From: Alphaproteobacteria bacterium
GTDB lineage: Bacteria > Pseudomonadota > Alphaproteobacteria > Rhizobiales > JAJFHC01
Assembly (NCBI GenBank): GCA_021775805.1
Contig: JAJFHD010000087.1
Location: 1-64,000 of the forward strand
Direction of reading: 5' to 3'
DNA length: 64,000 bases
In this document: one piece after another, positions 15,877 to 25,002 of the stretch
Numbering within the stretch: position 1 is the stretch's first letter
Layout of the letters: each line of letters begins with the position of its first letter
Notes under the pieces: model-generated
Told to the model about the DNA's origin: nothing
The model's database searches: none
Seen by the model: only the letters and a program-made list of their open reading frames with translations
Made by a program: the position numbers and the translations under genes

Positions 15877-18276
15877 ATGCGACCGGAATCATTGCCACAG
15901 CAAACGTCTGTCGTCGTCATCGGCGGCGGCATCATGGGGTGTTCGACACTCTATCATCTTGCAAAAATGGGTGTTTCCGACGCGATCCTTGTGGAGCGCA
16001 ACAAACTGACATCGGGGACAACATGGCATTCCGCGGCGCAGGTGCGGGCGTTGCGCTCGTCACGGAATCTTACCCGGATGATTCAGTATTCGGTGGAGCT
16101 TTACGCACAGCTTGAGCGAGAAACCGGGCAAGCCGTGGGCTGGATCCAGAAAGGCTCGCTTTCAATCGCCACCACGCCGGGGCGCCTCGATCACATCAAA
16201 CGCCAAGAGGCTTTGGCGAAGGCCTATGACGTCAACGCCACGTCGATCTCGTCGGGCGAGGCCAAGGAGCGCTGGCCGCTGATGAACGCCGACGATGTGA
16301 TCGGTGCCGTCTGGTCGCCGGATGACGGGCGGGTCAGCCCTTCCGATGTTTGTGCGGCTCTGGTGAAATCTGCCAGGAGCATGGGTGCAATGCTGCTCGA
16401 AGACACCGGCGTGACGGGGATCGTGACGAACGCCGGCAGGATCGTGGGTGTTGAGACGAGCCGGGGCACTGTGATGTGCGATGCCGTCGCGCTGTGCACG
16501 GGGCTCTGGTCGCGCGAGGTTGCTGCCATGGCGGGTGCCCAGGTACCGGCGTTGGCCTGTGAACATTTCTATCTGTTGACCAGGCCGATCGAGGGCATCA
16601 CCGGCAACATGCCGACACTCTCGGACCATGACAGCCATCTCTACATCCGCGATGACAGTGGCGGTCTGTTGGTTGGCTGTTTTGAACCCATGGGCAAGCC
16701 GATCGAGCCGGGCGTGCTTGACGGCAGCGTCGAATTCCAGTTGCTGGCCGAGGACTGGGATCATTTCGAACCGATGATGATGAACGCGCTTCACCGCCTG
16801 CCTGCGCTGGAGACGGCGGAGGTAAAGATGCTTCTCAACGGCCCGGAGAGCTTCACACCCGACGGCATGTTCATGCTGGGCGAAACCGCCGAAACAAGGG
16901 GGCTTTTCCTGGGCTGCGGGATGAACTCGGTCGGGATTGCCTCGGGCGGGGGTGCGGGTATGAACCTCGCCCACTGCATCGTTCATGGGTGCACGGCCTA
17001 TGACCTGTCGGAAGCGGACGCCAAACGTTTTGCGCCCGTGTTCAACGATCTCAATCACCTGATGGCGCGCGCGCCCGAGATCCTCGGCACACATTATGAA
17101 ATCAGCTATCCCGGCCGTCAGTTGGCCACGGCACGCCATCTTCGCGCCTTGCCCCTGGAGGAGCCATATATGGCCGCAGGCGCACATTTCGGCCAGTTTT
17201 ACGGTTGGGAGCGACCGCTCTATTTCAACAAGCGCAATGAGCCCGCGCTGACCTTTGGCAAGCCGGACTGGTTCGACAATGTCGCTGCCGAAGTGGCCGC
17301 CGCCCATGAGGAGGCCGCCATCTTCGATGCTTCGTCGTTTGGCAAGATCGAGGTCGAAGGACCGGATGCGGCAGCATTCCTGCAGCACACCTGCGCAGCC
17401 AACATGGCAAAGGCACCGGGTACCGCGATCTACACTGCTGTGCTGAACGAGCGCGGCACTTATGAGTCCGATGTCACGGCCCACCGGATCACGTCGGACC
17501 ACTACCGCCTCTTTGTCGGGACCAGCGCCATCAGGCGCGACCTTGCCTGGTTCGGCCGTCATACAGAAGGTTTCGACGTGCACCTGAGGGACAGCACCGA
17601 GGACTATGCTGTACTGGGCCTGATGGGACCCGAGGCCGCGCGCATTGTCACTGAGGTCGGCGCGCCGGAGTTGAACGGCCTGGGGTACTTCAGAATCGGC
17701 TCTTCCCATATGGCCGGCAGACATGTGCGTGCGGTGCGGATGTCCTATGTCGGCGAGGCGGGCTGGGAACTTACCATCAAGGCCGCCGACGCCGAGGCCG
17801 TTTATGAGACACTGGTGGCCGCCGGGGCCGTGCCGGCCGGCCTCTATGCCCAGACGTCGATGCGAATCGAAAAGGGTTTCGCTGCAATCGGACATGAGCT
17901 CGACAGCGACATCAGTCCGGTCGAATGCGGTCTGGACGGGATGGTGTCAATGAAGAAGAACTTCATCGGTGCCGACGCGCTGGCCGAGCGCCGTCGAACG
18001 GCGAAACGTTCGCTGGTTACGGTGATCTTTGACGACGCAGACGCGGGGCCACTGGGTCACGAGCCCATATTCATCGGAGATGCCATCATCGGGCATACCA
18101 CTTCGGCCAGCTTCGGTCACCGGATCGGCAAACCCGTCGCCCTTGCCCACGTGCGTGTGGACGAGCCCGAAGGTCGTGAAGTCGATGTGGAAGTGACGGG
18201 ACGCCGCTTTGCAGCGCATATGCAGCTCGCCCCCGCCTTTGACCCGACAGGCGCGAGGATGAAAAAAGCCTCGTAG
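15877..18276 (+). CDS. dimethylglycine/sarcosine dehydrogenase-like flavoenzyme with GcvT domain
   Basis: A 799-residue protein. It starts with a Rossmann dinucleotide motif (VVVIGGGIMGCSTLYHLAKMG), and a DAO-type FAD oxidoreductase domain covers about residues 1-380. The C-terminal half is a glycine-cleavage T-protein (GcvT) fold with RDLAWFGRH, MSYVGEAGWEL and GLYAQTSMRIEKGF. Family enzymes oxidise N-methyl groups of dimethylglycine or sarcosine and pass the one-carbon unit to tetrahydrofolate. The start at 15877 has GGAAG upstream; an earlier in-frame ATG at 15829 lacks one. It is probably regulated by the divergent RpiR-type gene. The exact substrate is not certain. Confidence 0.85.
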   Translation: MRPESLPQQTSVVVIGGGIMGCSTLYHLAKMGVSDAILVERNKLTSGTTWHSAAQVRALRSSRNLTRMIQYSVELYAQLERETGQAVGWIQKGSLSIATTPGRLDHIKRQEALAKAYDVNATSISSGEAKERWPLMNADDVIGAVWSPDDGRVSPSDVCAALVKSARSMGAMLLEDTGVTGIVTNAGRIVGVETSRGTVMCDAVALCTGLWSREVAAMAGAQVPALACEHFYLLTRPIEGITGNMPTLSDHDSHLYIRDDSGGLLVGCFEPMGKPIEPGVLDGSVEFQLLAEDWDHFEPMMMNALHRLPALETAEVKMLLNGPESFTPDGMFMLGETAETRGLFLGCGMNSVGIASGGGAGMNLAHCIVHGCTAYDLSEADAKRFAPVFNDLNHLMARAPEILGTHYEISYPGRQLATARHLRALPLEEPYMAAGAHFGQFYGWERPLYFNKRNEPALTFGKPDWFDNVAAEVAAAHEEAAIFDASSFGKIEVEGPDAAAFLQHTCAANMAKAPGTAIYTAVLNERGTYESDVTAHRITSDHYRLFVGTSAIRRDLAWFGRHTEGFDVHLRDSTEDYAVLGLMGPEAARIVTEVGAPELNGLGYFRIGSSHMAGRHVRAVRMSYVGEAGWELTIKAADAEAVYETLVAAGAVPAGLYAQTSMRIEKGFAAIGHELDSDISPVECGLDGMVSMKKNFIGADALAERRRTAKRSLVTVIFDDADAGPLGHEPIFIGDAIIGHTTSASFGHRIGKPVALAHVRVDEPEGREVDVEVTGRRFAAHMQLAPAFDPTGARMKKAS

Positions 18277-18299
18277 GGTTAGCTCTACCCGTCATAACG

Positions 18300-19190
18300 T
18301 CAGTGCCCGCGCAGATCCACGACCAGCTGCAGGAAGTTCTCGACCAGTTGGTCACCGGCATCCCGGCCGTGATACTTGAGCATCAGTTCCGGTGCTTTGA
18401 ATCGCCAAACGGCGCCCAGGGTTTCATGAGTGCCTTCCGGGTGAAACTGCGTGCTGTAACAATGGTCACCGAAATCCAGAGCGGCGACGGGAACTCGGGC
18501 ACTGCTGCCCAGCAGAACACCGCCGTCAGGCATGCTGGAGACGTGCTCGGTGTTGGCAAAATGAAAACAGGCGTTGTCGGGAATCGACCTCATGATGGCG
18601 CTGGATCTGCCGGCATCCGTTAGCCGAAGTGGAAATGTCCCGGCAAAGGGTCCTACCTCGAGACGCTCGACGCTGGCGCCGTGTGCGTGTGCAATCAGCT
18701 GGTGGGAGCCGCATATCGCCAGTATCGGGATCCTGCGGGCGCGCATTTCCGGCAACCACGCCCGAACCTGACGTTGCCATTCGGTGTGGTCGTGAACCGA
18801 GTTGTAACTGCCGGCCAGTACCAGACCATCCACTTCTTCGGGCCGAGGCAATGTTTCTCCAATGCATACATTGCGTGTCCCGATCGTAACCCCGGCCACA
18901 TGACCATAGCGTTTTACAAACCAGACGCCTTCCTTGTCCTTGTCTTCGAAATGATCATAGACCGAGGCATCGTAGCTGCCCGGTATGCCCATCATTTCGA
19001 CAAAGCATATTCGCTTGTTTGGCGTTGGTGAATTATTGGTCAAGACTGAAGCCCTGTTTCTGTCAGCGTCAGATTCATAGATCCGACAGCCACGGGAGGC
19101 CAGTGCAAATTCTGCAAAATCCGGAAGGGCTTGCGGGTCGCTGTTGATGGGTTCTTCAACAGCTCTCGCGTGCGCTTCGACGAAATTCAC
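18300..19190 (-). CDS. class I glutamine amidotransferase-like protein
   Basis: About 296 residues with a GATase1 domain: GLVLAGSYNSVHDH, the nucleophile elbow ILAICGSHQLIAHAHG (Cys in ICGSHQ), and STQFHPEGTHE with the catalytic His and Glu. I place the start at GTG 19190, which overlaps the amine oxidase stop (GTGA); TTG at 19043 is possible and would remove a poorly conserved-looking N-terminus. It has no synthetase domain, so it may hydrolyse gamma-glutamyl amides like PuuD-type enzymes. Coupling to an amine oxidase fits amine breakdown, but this is inference. Confidence 0.75.
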   Translation of the reverse strand: MNFVEAHARAVEEPINSDPQALPDFAEFALASRGCRIYESDADRNRASVLTNNSPTPNKRICFVEMMGIPGSYDASVYDHFEDKDKEGVWFVKRYGHVAGVTIGTRNVCIGETLPRPEEVDGLVLAGSYNSVHDHTEWQRQVRAWLPEMRARRIPILAICGSHQLIAHAHGASVERLEVGPFAGTFPLRLTDAGRSSAIMRSIPDNACFHFANTEHVSSMPDGGVLLGSSARVPVAALDFGDHCYSTQFHPEGTHETLGAVWRFKAPELMLKYHGRDAGDQLVENFLQLVVDLRGH

Positions 19191-21214
19191 CCGCCGCTCT
19201 TGTATTTCCGCGAAAAGTGAGGCGCCAGACCGTGGGAGGGTTCGTGATTGAAGAAGCCGTAGGGCCTTAGACGGAACTCGAACCAGCGCGTGGGCAGGAG
19301 CGGCCAGTCTTCTGGTCTGGTGACGTGGCGAAATCCCAGCGAGTACCACAGCACAAGATCCTTGTTTTCCAGGGGCTGCTTGTCGGCAACGAATGCCGGC
19401 AATCCGTCTCCGCCTTTGCTCTGATTTGGGAAGTCTCCCGCCGGCCACAACTCGGCCGGATCATGGGCTGTGACCCACAACTTGTGGGCGGTGAAGGCGG
19501 CACGTGCCTGGGGCGGGTCGTCGGGCGAAAGAATCGAGGGAACGGAACCGCCTTCCTCCAGCTGATAGCCCGGATGGTGACCGAGCAGCGTCCGGCGCGA
19601 AGGATTGATGATGCGCCAGATCTCGCCACGACCGCCGCTGTCCGCGATGACAGGACCTTCGGCTGTGACGGTTTTGCGTTCCAGGTCCCACAAACTCTTT
19701 CGAATGTTGCCGGCGGGCAATTTTCGGACCCTGAACTTTTCGCGCACCAACGTGTTGTTCTGCCCGTCGACATCGAGATCGACGCGAAAGCTGAAATAGT
19801 GGTCATGGTAGGGGGCGACCAGATAGGGCGCTACAAAGGCGCCATGGGCGGATGCTTCCTTGCCGCCGGGGGCGGTGGCGTTCTCGACAGCAACCGTCTT
19901 TACCGCGTCAAGTCCGGTGGCACCCGCCCGCACGCGGATCTGCCCCGATCGATCGAAGACATAGTCGATGACATAGTCGTAATTGCCGAGCGTCGGTATG
20001 TAGCGCACGACCAGTTCCACCTTCGGCCGCGATATCACCCGGTCTGCGCCGGTGGTGTAGTGGCGCCAGGCCGGATCGGCGGTATTGCGCTCAAAGATGC
20101 ACATCGCCCGGTCGACCTTGAACATGCGTCCGGAGTCTGAGGGGAATGTCAGATTCAGATAAACCGCGTGTTGGGGACAGTCCCTTCCCGGATCGAGCGG
20201 TGACGTGAGGTATCCCAGTCCATACTCGCCGGCATCGAGAAACGACTTGAAGCTCCATCCCGGATGGGGGTCCATATAGGGCACGAACATCTCCGCCAGC
20301 GCCATCTGATAGGCGATCAACCGCTTCTCCCCGGCATCGTCAAAACGGATCAGCGACAGGATCAAACCGGCACGGCGGTCGGCGCGCACATGAAATGACC
20401 AGTCGTGCCATGCCACCTGGACCGCATCCTTGACGATGTAGTTCTGGCCTTGCGGCGACACCACAAGAACCGGTTTGGGCAGGTCGGCGGTGGGGATGGG
20501 GCCAAGGCCATGGCTTTGAATACGGTCGGCCGGGATCACCGGCTCCACGTCGATGACATCAATAATCGTGTCGCCATCGACGTCGACAACCGCAATCACA
20601 CCCTCGATCGGGCGGGCCCAGTCGGGGTGATTGCGTCCGGTTCGCTTCACGATCTGATAACAGGTGACCTTGAAGATCCGCCGCTTGCCATGGCCCTCGG
20701 ACGGAAAGTGCCCGGCCGACAGGGGCACGCATGAGATCGTTGAAAAGTCCTTGTAGCCGCGCTTGCCCATCGCCTGCTGCCAGCGTTTGTCGGCCTTGGC
20801 CAGCTTGCCGGCGCGGTCCCATTCGCTTTGCATGATCGAGGGTTGTGCACCGGGCAGTTGCCGTTGGGATGACACTGACTTTCGGTCGAGATCGACGATG
20901 GCCTGGGACGTCTTCCCCGGGTCGCGCATGACAACGAACGCGGACCGGCTGATCGGCTTTCCGGGACTCCACGTGAGAACATCGGCCTTGGGCATTTCTT
21001 TCAGCGTGATCACGGGAAACAGCGTTGACGGGCCCGCCAGACCTGCTTCGCGCACCAGCCGGACGGCCTCGGTCACTTCGGGAAATGTCAAGGCATCCAT
21101 CGGATGGCCGGCCTGGGCGTTGGCGTCTGTCGTCGATACCGGTACGAGGGACGACAGAATTGCGCTCAAAAGAAATCCGACAAACAGATCTTTTCGCTTT
21201 GGTAATCTGGTCAA
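19187..21214 (-). CDS. secreted copper amine oxidase (primary-amine oxidase)
   Basis: A 675-residue precursor with an N-terminal signal peptide (hydrophobic FVGFLLSAILSSLVPV, cleavage likely near ANAQA). Catalytic features are present: the base Asp in FLDAGEYGLG (about D327), the topaquinone precursor Tyr in TLGNYDY (about Y412), the copper pair HDH in PYHDHYFSFRVDLDVDG (about 470-472), and the third His in FRHVTRPEDWP. It therefore should oxidise primary amines such as tyramine or phenethylamine to aldehyde, ammonia and peroxide in the periplasm. It is coupled to the amidotransferase-like gene downstream. Confidence 0.92.
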   Translation of the reverse strand: MTRLPKRKDLFVGFLLSAILSSLVPVSTTDANAQAGHPMDALTFPEVTEAVRLVREAGLAGPSTLFPVITLKEMPKADVLTWSPGKPISRSAFVVMRDPGKTSQAIVDLDRKSVSSQRQLPGAQPSIMQSEWDRAGKLAKADKRWQQAMGKRGYKDFSTISCVPLSAGHFPSEGHGKRRIFKVTCYQIVKRTGRNHPDWARPIEGVIAVVDVDGDTIIDVIDVEPVIPADRIQSHGLGPIPTADLPKPVLVVSPQGQNYIVKDAVQVAWHDWSFHVRADRRAGLILSLIRFDDAGEKRLIAYQMALAEMFVPYMDPHPGWSFKSFLDAGEYGLGYLTSPLDPGRDCPQHAVYLNLTFPSDSGRMFKVDRAMCIFERNTADPAWRHYTTGADRVISRPKVELVVRYIPTLGNYDYVIDYVFDRSGQIRVRAGATGLDAVKTVAVENATAPGGKEASAHGAFVAPYLVAPYHDHYFSFRVDLDVDGQNNTLVREKFRVRKLPAGNIRKSLWDLERKTVTAEGPVIADSGGRGEIWRIINPSRRTLLGHHPGYQLEEGGSVPSILSPDDPPQARAAFTAHKLWVTAHDPAELWPAGDFPNQSKGGDGLPAFVADKQPLENKDLVLWYSLGFRHVTRPEDWPLLPTRWFEFRLRPYGFFNHEPSHGLAPHFSRKYKSGG

Positions 21215-21335
21215 TGGAATGCCTCGTGTATTAACGTGTCGAACCGGTCGCGATCGTGTGTCCGATTGTGTAGTATTGGCGGCAGGTCAGGCAATGCGGC
21301 GTTGTTGACAGTCCTCAATTTCCGGAGCGATACCG

Positions 21336-21971
21336 TTGGAAAATCCAATCCATCAAGATGATGTCCCAACCATGAAACCTACCCGTCTCGATCATGTTCT
21401 TGAATTGATTGACCAGGCCAACGCGAAGGATCCGACCGAAGTAAATAGTCTCAGTGGCAAACGGCCGTCGGAACTGGTTTACGGCGAACGCATGTCCTCG
21501 GCTCTGGACCGTTTCAGCGGCGGCGCCGGCGATTGTCTGCGCATCGCCGTGCGCGCCCAGCATATTGAGCGCTGGACATGCCCGCGTGACAGTTATCCGG
21601 ACGGCCGCAACGGTTATCTTGCCTGGCGTAGCGATCTCAAATCGTTTCATGCGCGCCGAGCGGGCGAACTGATGCGGGCGGCGGGATATGATCAACCCGA
21701 CATCGATCGCGTTGGTGCCCTGATCCGCAAGGAGAGACTGAAACGGGATCCTGAAGCGCAGATTCTGGAGGATGTTGCCTGTCTCGTGTTCCTCGAACAT
21801 TATGCCGGCGACTTCATTGCCAAACACGACGATGACAAAGTCGTCGATATTCTCAAGAAGACCGCCAGAAAAATGTCAGAGGACGGACTGTCTGCCGCAA
21901 ATAAGTTGGCCTTGCCCGATCGCCTGGGACGGTTGCTTGTCAAGACGCTGACCAATGCCGACGAGACATGA
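21336..21971 (+). CDS. DUF4202 family protein
   Basis: A 211-residue protein of the DUF4202 family: LDHVLELIDQANAKDP, ELVYGERMSSALDRF, IAVRAQHIERWTCPRDSYPDGRNGYLAWR, and LEDVACLVFLEHYAGDF. The many conserved His and acidic residues suggest an HD-like metal site, but the activity is unknown to me. The start is taken as TTG 21336, with CCGGAG 10 nt upstream; ATG at 21372 is the alternative. The family often occurs near nitrogen-metabolism genes, which agrees with the denitrification genes next to it. Confidence 0.8.
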   Translation: MENPIHQDDVPTMKPTRLDHVLELIDQANAKDPTEVNSLSGKRPSELVYGERMSSALDRFSGGAGDCLRIAVRAQHIERWTCPRDSYPDGRNGYLAWRSDLKSFHARRAGELMRAAGYDQPDIDRVGALIRKERLKRDPEAQILEDVACLVFLEHYAGDFIAKHDDDKVVDILKKTARKMSEDGLSAANKLALPDRLGRLLVKTLTNADET

Positions 21972-22013
21972 GGTCAGCGCCCCGACGTCGCCCCAGCCCC
22001 GAAGCGATCTCTG

Positions 22014-22406
22014 TTAGTCAGGTTTCTTTGTCGACTCTTCAAGGTAGGCAATGACGTTGATGATCTGTTTTTCCTTTTTCAGACCGGGAAACACCATCTT
22101 GGTGCCGGGCACCATTTCCTTGGGTTTAGCGAGATACTCAGCCAGCGTCTCGGCTGTCCAGACTATGCCCGACGCCTTCATGGCCTTGGAGAACTTGAAG
22201 CCTTCGAGTGTGCCGGCTGTTCGACCGAACATACCGACCAGATGCGGACCGACCTTGTTCTTCTCCTTGTTGACAAAGTGGCAGGCCTTGCATTTGTTGA
22301 AGACCTTCTTGCCCTTTTTGACATCGCCTTCCGCGATTGCGGGAGAGGTCAGCAATCCAACGCCCAACAGTGCTGCGCACAGTTTTGCAAGTGTCGAGTT
22401 TTTCAT
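22014..22406 (-). CDS. periplasmic class I cytochrome c (c550/c2-like)
   Basis: A 130-residue precursor. The signal peptide (LAKLCAALLGVGLLTSPAIA) is followed by EGDVKKGKKVFNKCKACH, with the CKACH heme site, and MVPGTKMVFPGLKK, which supplies the axial Met. Start at 22406 is set by GGAGG 8 nt upstream; the longer frame runs into hemA. It lies 79 nt downstream of hemA on the same strand and is likely co-transcribed. A plausible role is carrying electrons to the cytochrome cd1 nitrite reductase, as c550 does in Paracoccus. Confidence 0.9.
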   Translation of the reverse strand: MKNSTLAKLCAALLGVGLLTSPAIAEGDVKKGKKVFNKCKACHFVNKEKNKVGPHLVGMFGRTAGTLEGFKFSKAMKASGIVWTAETLAEYLAKPKEMVPGTKMVFPGLKKEKQIINVIAYLEESTKKPD

Positions 22407-22485
22407 TCGGATATCCTCCAGGTTTTCAGATTGCGGTTCACAGATTTCAAACGGATCGGATTGAATTTGGATGGCGCGGATATGT

Positions 22486-23700
22486 TCAAGCTGCTTTCGG
22501 CTGCTCACGGGCGACTTGTTGCCAGACGGTCACGAGGGCGGAAACGAGGTCATCCATCAGGGCGTCATTGTGCATCGGACTGGGCGTGAGCCGCAGTCGT
22601 TCCGTTCCGCGCGGCACGGTCGGATAGTTGATCGGCTGCACGTATATGCCGTGATCCAGCATCAACAGACCTGTCATCGCGCGGGCACGTTCGGGGCATC
22701 CGACGAGCACCGGTACAATATGCGTTTGCGAGGGCATCACCGGCAAGCCGGCTTCCTTGAGCAAGGTTTTCAGGCGTTGCGCGCGTTCCTGGTGTTGCTG
22801 GCGCAGTTCTTCGTGACCCTTGAGATAGCGCACGCTCGCAAGCGCGCTGCCAACGACAGAAGGGGGGAGCGAGGTGGTAAAGATAAACCCGGAGGCATGG
22901 CTGCGCACCGCATCCACCAGTGCCGTGGATCCTGTGATGTAACCGCCCAGACAACCGAATGCCTTGGCCAGTGTGCCTTCGATTACGGTGAGACGGTGGG
23001 CGACGCCTTCGGCTTGGGAAACACCGCCGCCCCGGGGACCGTACAGGCCGACCGCGTGGACCTCGTCGAGATAGGTCATGGCGCCATACTTGTCCGCCAG
23101 ATCGCAAATCTCGGCAATCGGGGCAATGTCGCCGTCCATTGAATAGACCGACTCAAACGCAATCAGCTTGGGCCTGTCGCGCGGCTGTTCCTGGAGCAGG
23201 GCTTCAAGATGGACCATGTCGTTGTGCCGGAAGATCTGTTTTTCGGCGCCGGACTGGCGTATGCCGTCGATCATCGATGCATGATTGAGGGCATCCGAGA
23301 AGATGACGCAGTCCTTCATCAGTTTTGCCAGGGTCGACAGTGTCGCCGAATTCGATACGTAGCCGGACGTGAACACGAGAGCCGCCGGTTTGTCATGAAG
23401 GTCGGCAAGTTCCCCTTCCAGTTCGACCAGGAGATGGTGGGTGCCCGAAATATTCCGGGTGCCGCCCGATCCGGCGCCCATGCGCTGTACCGCCGACACC
23501 GCGCCCTCGATCACGACCGGGTTCTGACCCTGACCGAGATAGTCATTGGAACACCAGACGACCACACGGTCAGGACCTGTTCCGTGATTGCGGGCAAGGG
23601 GAAACTCTCCTGCAATGCGTTCGAGATCGGCGAATACGCGATAGCGGTTCTCACCACGCACTTCGGCGACGGCATCTTCAAACAGGCGCTCGTAGTTCAT
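22486..23700 (-). CDS. hemA: 5-aminolevulinate synthase
   Basis: A 404-residue PLP enzyme that joins glycine and succinyl-CoA, the first step of alphaproteobacterial heme synthesis. Conserved parts are [47 protein letters not shown] and the PLP lysine in [13 protein letters not shown]. Length is normal. An FNR/NnrR-like box 75-88 nt upstream suggests induction at low oxygen, together with the cytochrome c gene. Its place beside the nir genes fits the heavy heme demand of c- and d1-type cytochromes; a second hemA elsewhere in the genome is possible. Confidence 0.95.
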   Translation of the reverse strand: MNYERLFEDAVAEVRGENRYRVFADLERIAGEFPLARNHGTGPDRVVVWCSNDYLGQGQNPVVIEGAVSAVQRMGAGSGGTRNISGTHHLLVELEGELADLHDKPAALVFTSGYVSNSATLSTLAKLMKDCVIFSDALNHASMIDGIRQSGAEKQIFRHNDMVHLEALLQEQPRDRPKLIAFESVYSMDGDIAPIAEICDLADKYGAMTYLDEVHAVGLYGPRGGGVSQAEGVAHRLTVIEGTLAKAFGCLGGYITGSTALVDAVRSHASGFIFTTSLPPSVVGSALASVRYLKGHEELRQQHQERAQRLKTLLKEAGLPVMPSQTHIVPVLVGCPERARAMTGLLMLDHGIYVQPINYPTVPRGTERLRLTPSPMHNDALMDDLVSALVTVWQQVAREQPKAA

Positions 23701-23774
23701 CTTGACATCCCTTCCGCTGGGCCCCGCACTAGGTCATTTTGCGCATATGGTGAAAGTGCCGGCACGCGATGTCT

Positions 23775-23788
23775 TTGTCCTAGGTCAA
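23775..23788. promoter_or_regulatory. FNR/NnrR-like box upstream of hemA
   Basis: TTGTC-CTAG-GTCAA, close to the Crp/Fnr-type dyad TTGAY-N4-RTCAA. Its centre is about 81 nt upstream of the hemA ATG, so a start site about 41 nt from the centre would leave a 40-nt leader. On the other side is only the end of nnrS. Confidence 0.6.
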
Positions 23789-23799
23789 TCAATTCTGAG

Positions 23800-25002
23800 T
23801 TATTTCACGGGAGGTCCGGTCAGGATCGGCGTGTACAAGATGAGAAAAATCAGAAACCCCGAGATCCACAACCCGCCGGCTGCAAAGACCACGAAATAGT
23901 ATTCGTCGGGAAAGAAGTTCAAAGCAAATCCACGCAACAGTGCGGCTGCCGTGATCAGCAGATAGGCAATTGCAATCGGGCGGGCGACAACAAGCGGCCT
24001 GCCTGTGTGCCCGAGCGGTGCGCGTGTCATCATGGCCAGGGTCATGCCGCCGACCGCGCCGATTGCCAGCAGATGCAAGGCGGCATTATGAGACGGCCAA
24101 TCCATCAGCAGGGATGTGGCCAGAGCCGCGAGGCCAACGGCGACCCACAGATACGCCAGATGCAGGCTCCACAGGATAGGGTCGCCGAGCACGGAACGCC
24201 CCTGCCACAGCGAAAGCCGCACCAGATTGACAAGGGCTGCCAGACCGGCGGCAATACCGGTTGCCGTGTCCGGCAGCGCGAAGACGTAACATCCAAGAAC
24301 CGCGGCGACAGCGGCCATGCTGGCAATGTCGAGAAATCCTGAACTGCGCGGCACGTCCTCCTGGCCATTGCCACGCCGGACGATCGCATTGCGTGTGAAT
24401 GACGGCACGATCCGGCCGCCGAGGATGACAATCAGCAGTGTCGTCGTGACCAGGGCAACGGCTAGACCCCAGGACGCGGTGTCCTCAGTCAACCCGGTCC
24501 ACTCGCCATGGACCGCACCATTGGCAACGATCAGCATCATGAGCAGGAAGAGGAAGATGAGATTGCGGGGTGCGGGCCGCTTGATGAGTCCCAGCAGCAC
24601 AATTCCGCCCACGAGCGGCAAATGGGCCATATCGACGGCGGCAACCAGGATTGCAGGAAGAAAAGACGAGAACCACAGGACCACCCGTCCGGCGATCCAG
24701 ACAATTGCGAGACCCAGCAAAGGCCAGCCGCTGACGCGTCCGGCACCGGTCCAGCCCGGAACCGCTGTCAGCATGAATCCGGTGATCACTGCAGCGGCGA
24801 AGCCGAACAGCATTTCGTGGCCATGCCACAGGTGTGTTGCGACCGCGATGGTTGGTGTCAGGACGACCGCATTCAGGCTGTGCAACATAAGCCAGGCCAT
24901 CCAGGCGAGCATCGATATGACGGCGTAGAGCCCGGCAAGCAGGAAGAAGGGACGGAATCCGACGGACAGGAATGGCGCTTGAACGTCAGGATTTGTGTTC
25001 AT
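23800..25002 (-). CDS. nnrS: NnrS family membrane protein
   Basis: A 400-residue protein with about twelve membrane helices and the NnrS signature PFLSVGFRPFFLLAGLYAV at the start, HLWHGHEMLFGFAAAVITGFMLTAVPGWTG and HLLAIGAVGGMTLAMMTRAPLGHTGR. NnrS is a heme- and copper-linked protein that protects cells during nitric oxide stress and is commonly found with nir/nor genes. The start overlaps the apbE stop (ATGA), so nirI, apbE and nnrS form one coupled minus-strand unit. Confidence 0.93.
   Translation of the reverse strand: MNTNPDVQAPFLSVGFRPFFLLAGLYAVISMLAWMAWLMLHSLNAVVLTPTIAVATHLWHGHEMLFGFAAAVITGFMLTAVPGWTGAGRVSGWPLLGLAIVWIAGRVVLWFSSFLPAILVAAVDMAHLPLVGGIVLLGLIKRPAPRNLIFLFLLMMLIVANGAVHGEWTGLTEDTASWGLAVALVTTTLLIVILGGRIVPSFTRNAIVRRGNGQEDVPRSSGFLDIASMAAVAAVLGCYVFALPDTATGIAAGLAALVNLVRLSLWQGRSVLGDPILWSLHLAYLWVAVGLAALATSLLMDWPSHNAALHLLAIGAVGGMTLAMMTRAPLGHTGRPLVVARPIAIAYLLITAAALLRGFALNFFPDEYYFVVFAAGGLWISGFLIFLILYTPILTGPPVK

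Noticed and set aside
16162-17895. 577-codon minus-strand frame inside the flavoenzyme gene
   Set aside because: It is a high-G+C shadow; the plus-strand gene has clear FAD and GcvT motifs throughout.
18277-18299. Short inverted repeat GGGT...ACCC between converging genes
   Set aside because: Only a 4-bp stem and no T-run; not enough for a terminator call.
21305-21318. FNR-like dyad TTGAC-AGTC-CTCAA before the DUF4202 gene
   Set aside because: One half is imperfect and it lies only 18 nt from the chosen start, too close for normal activation.
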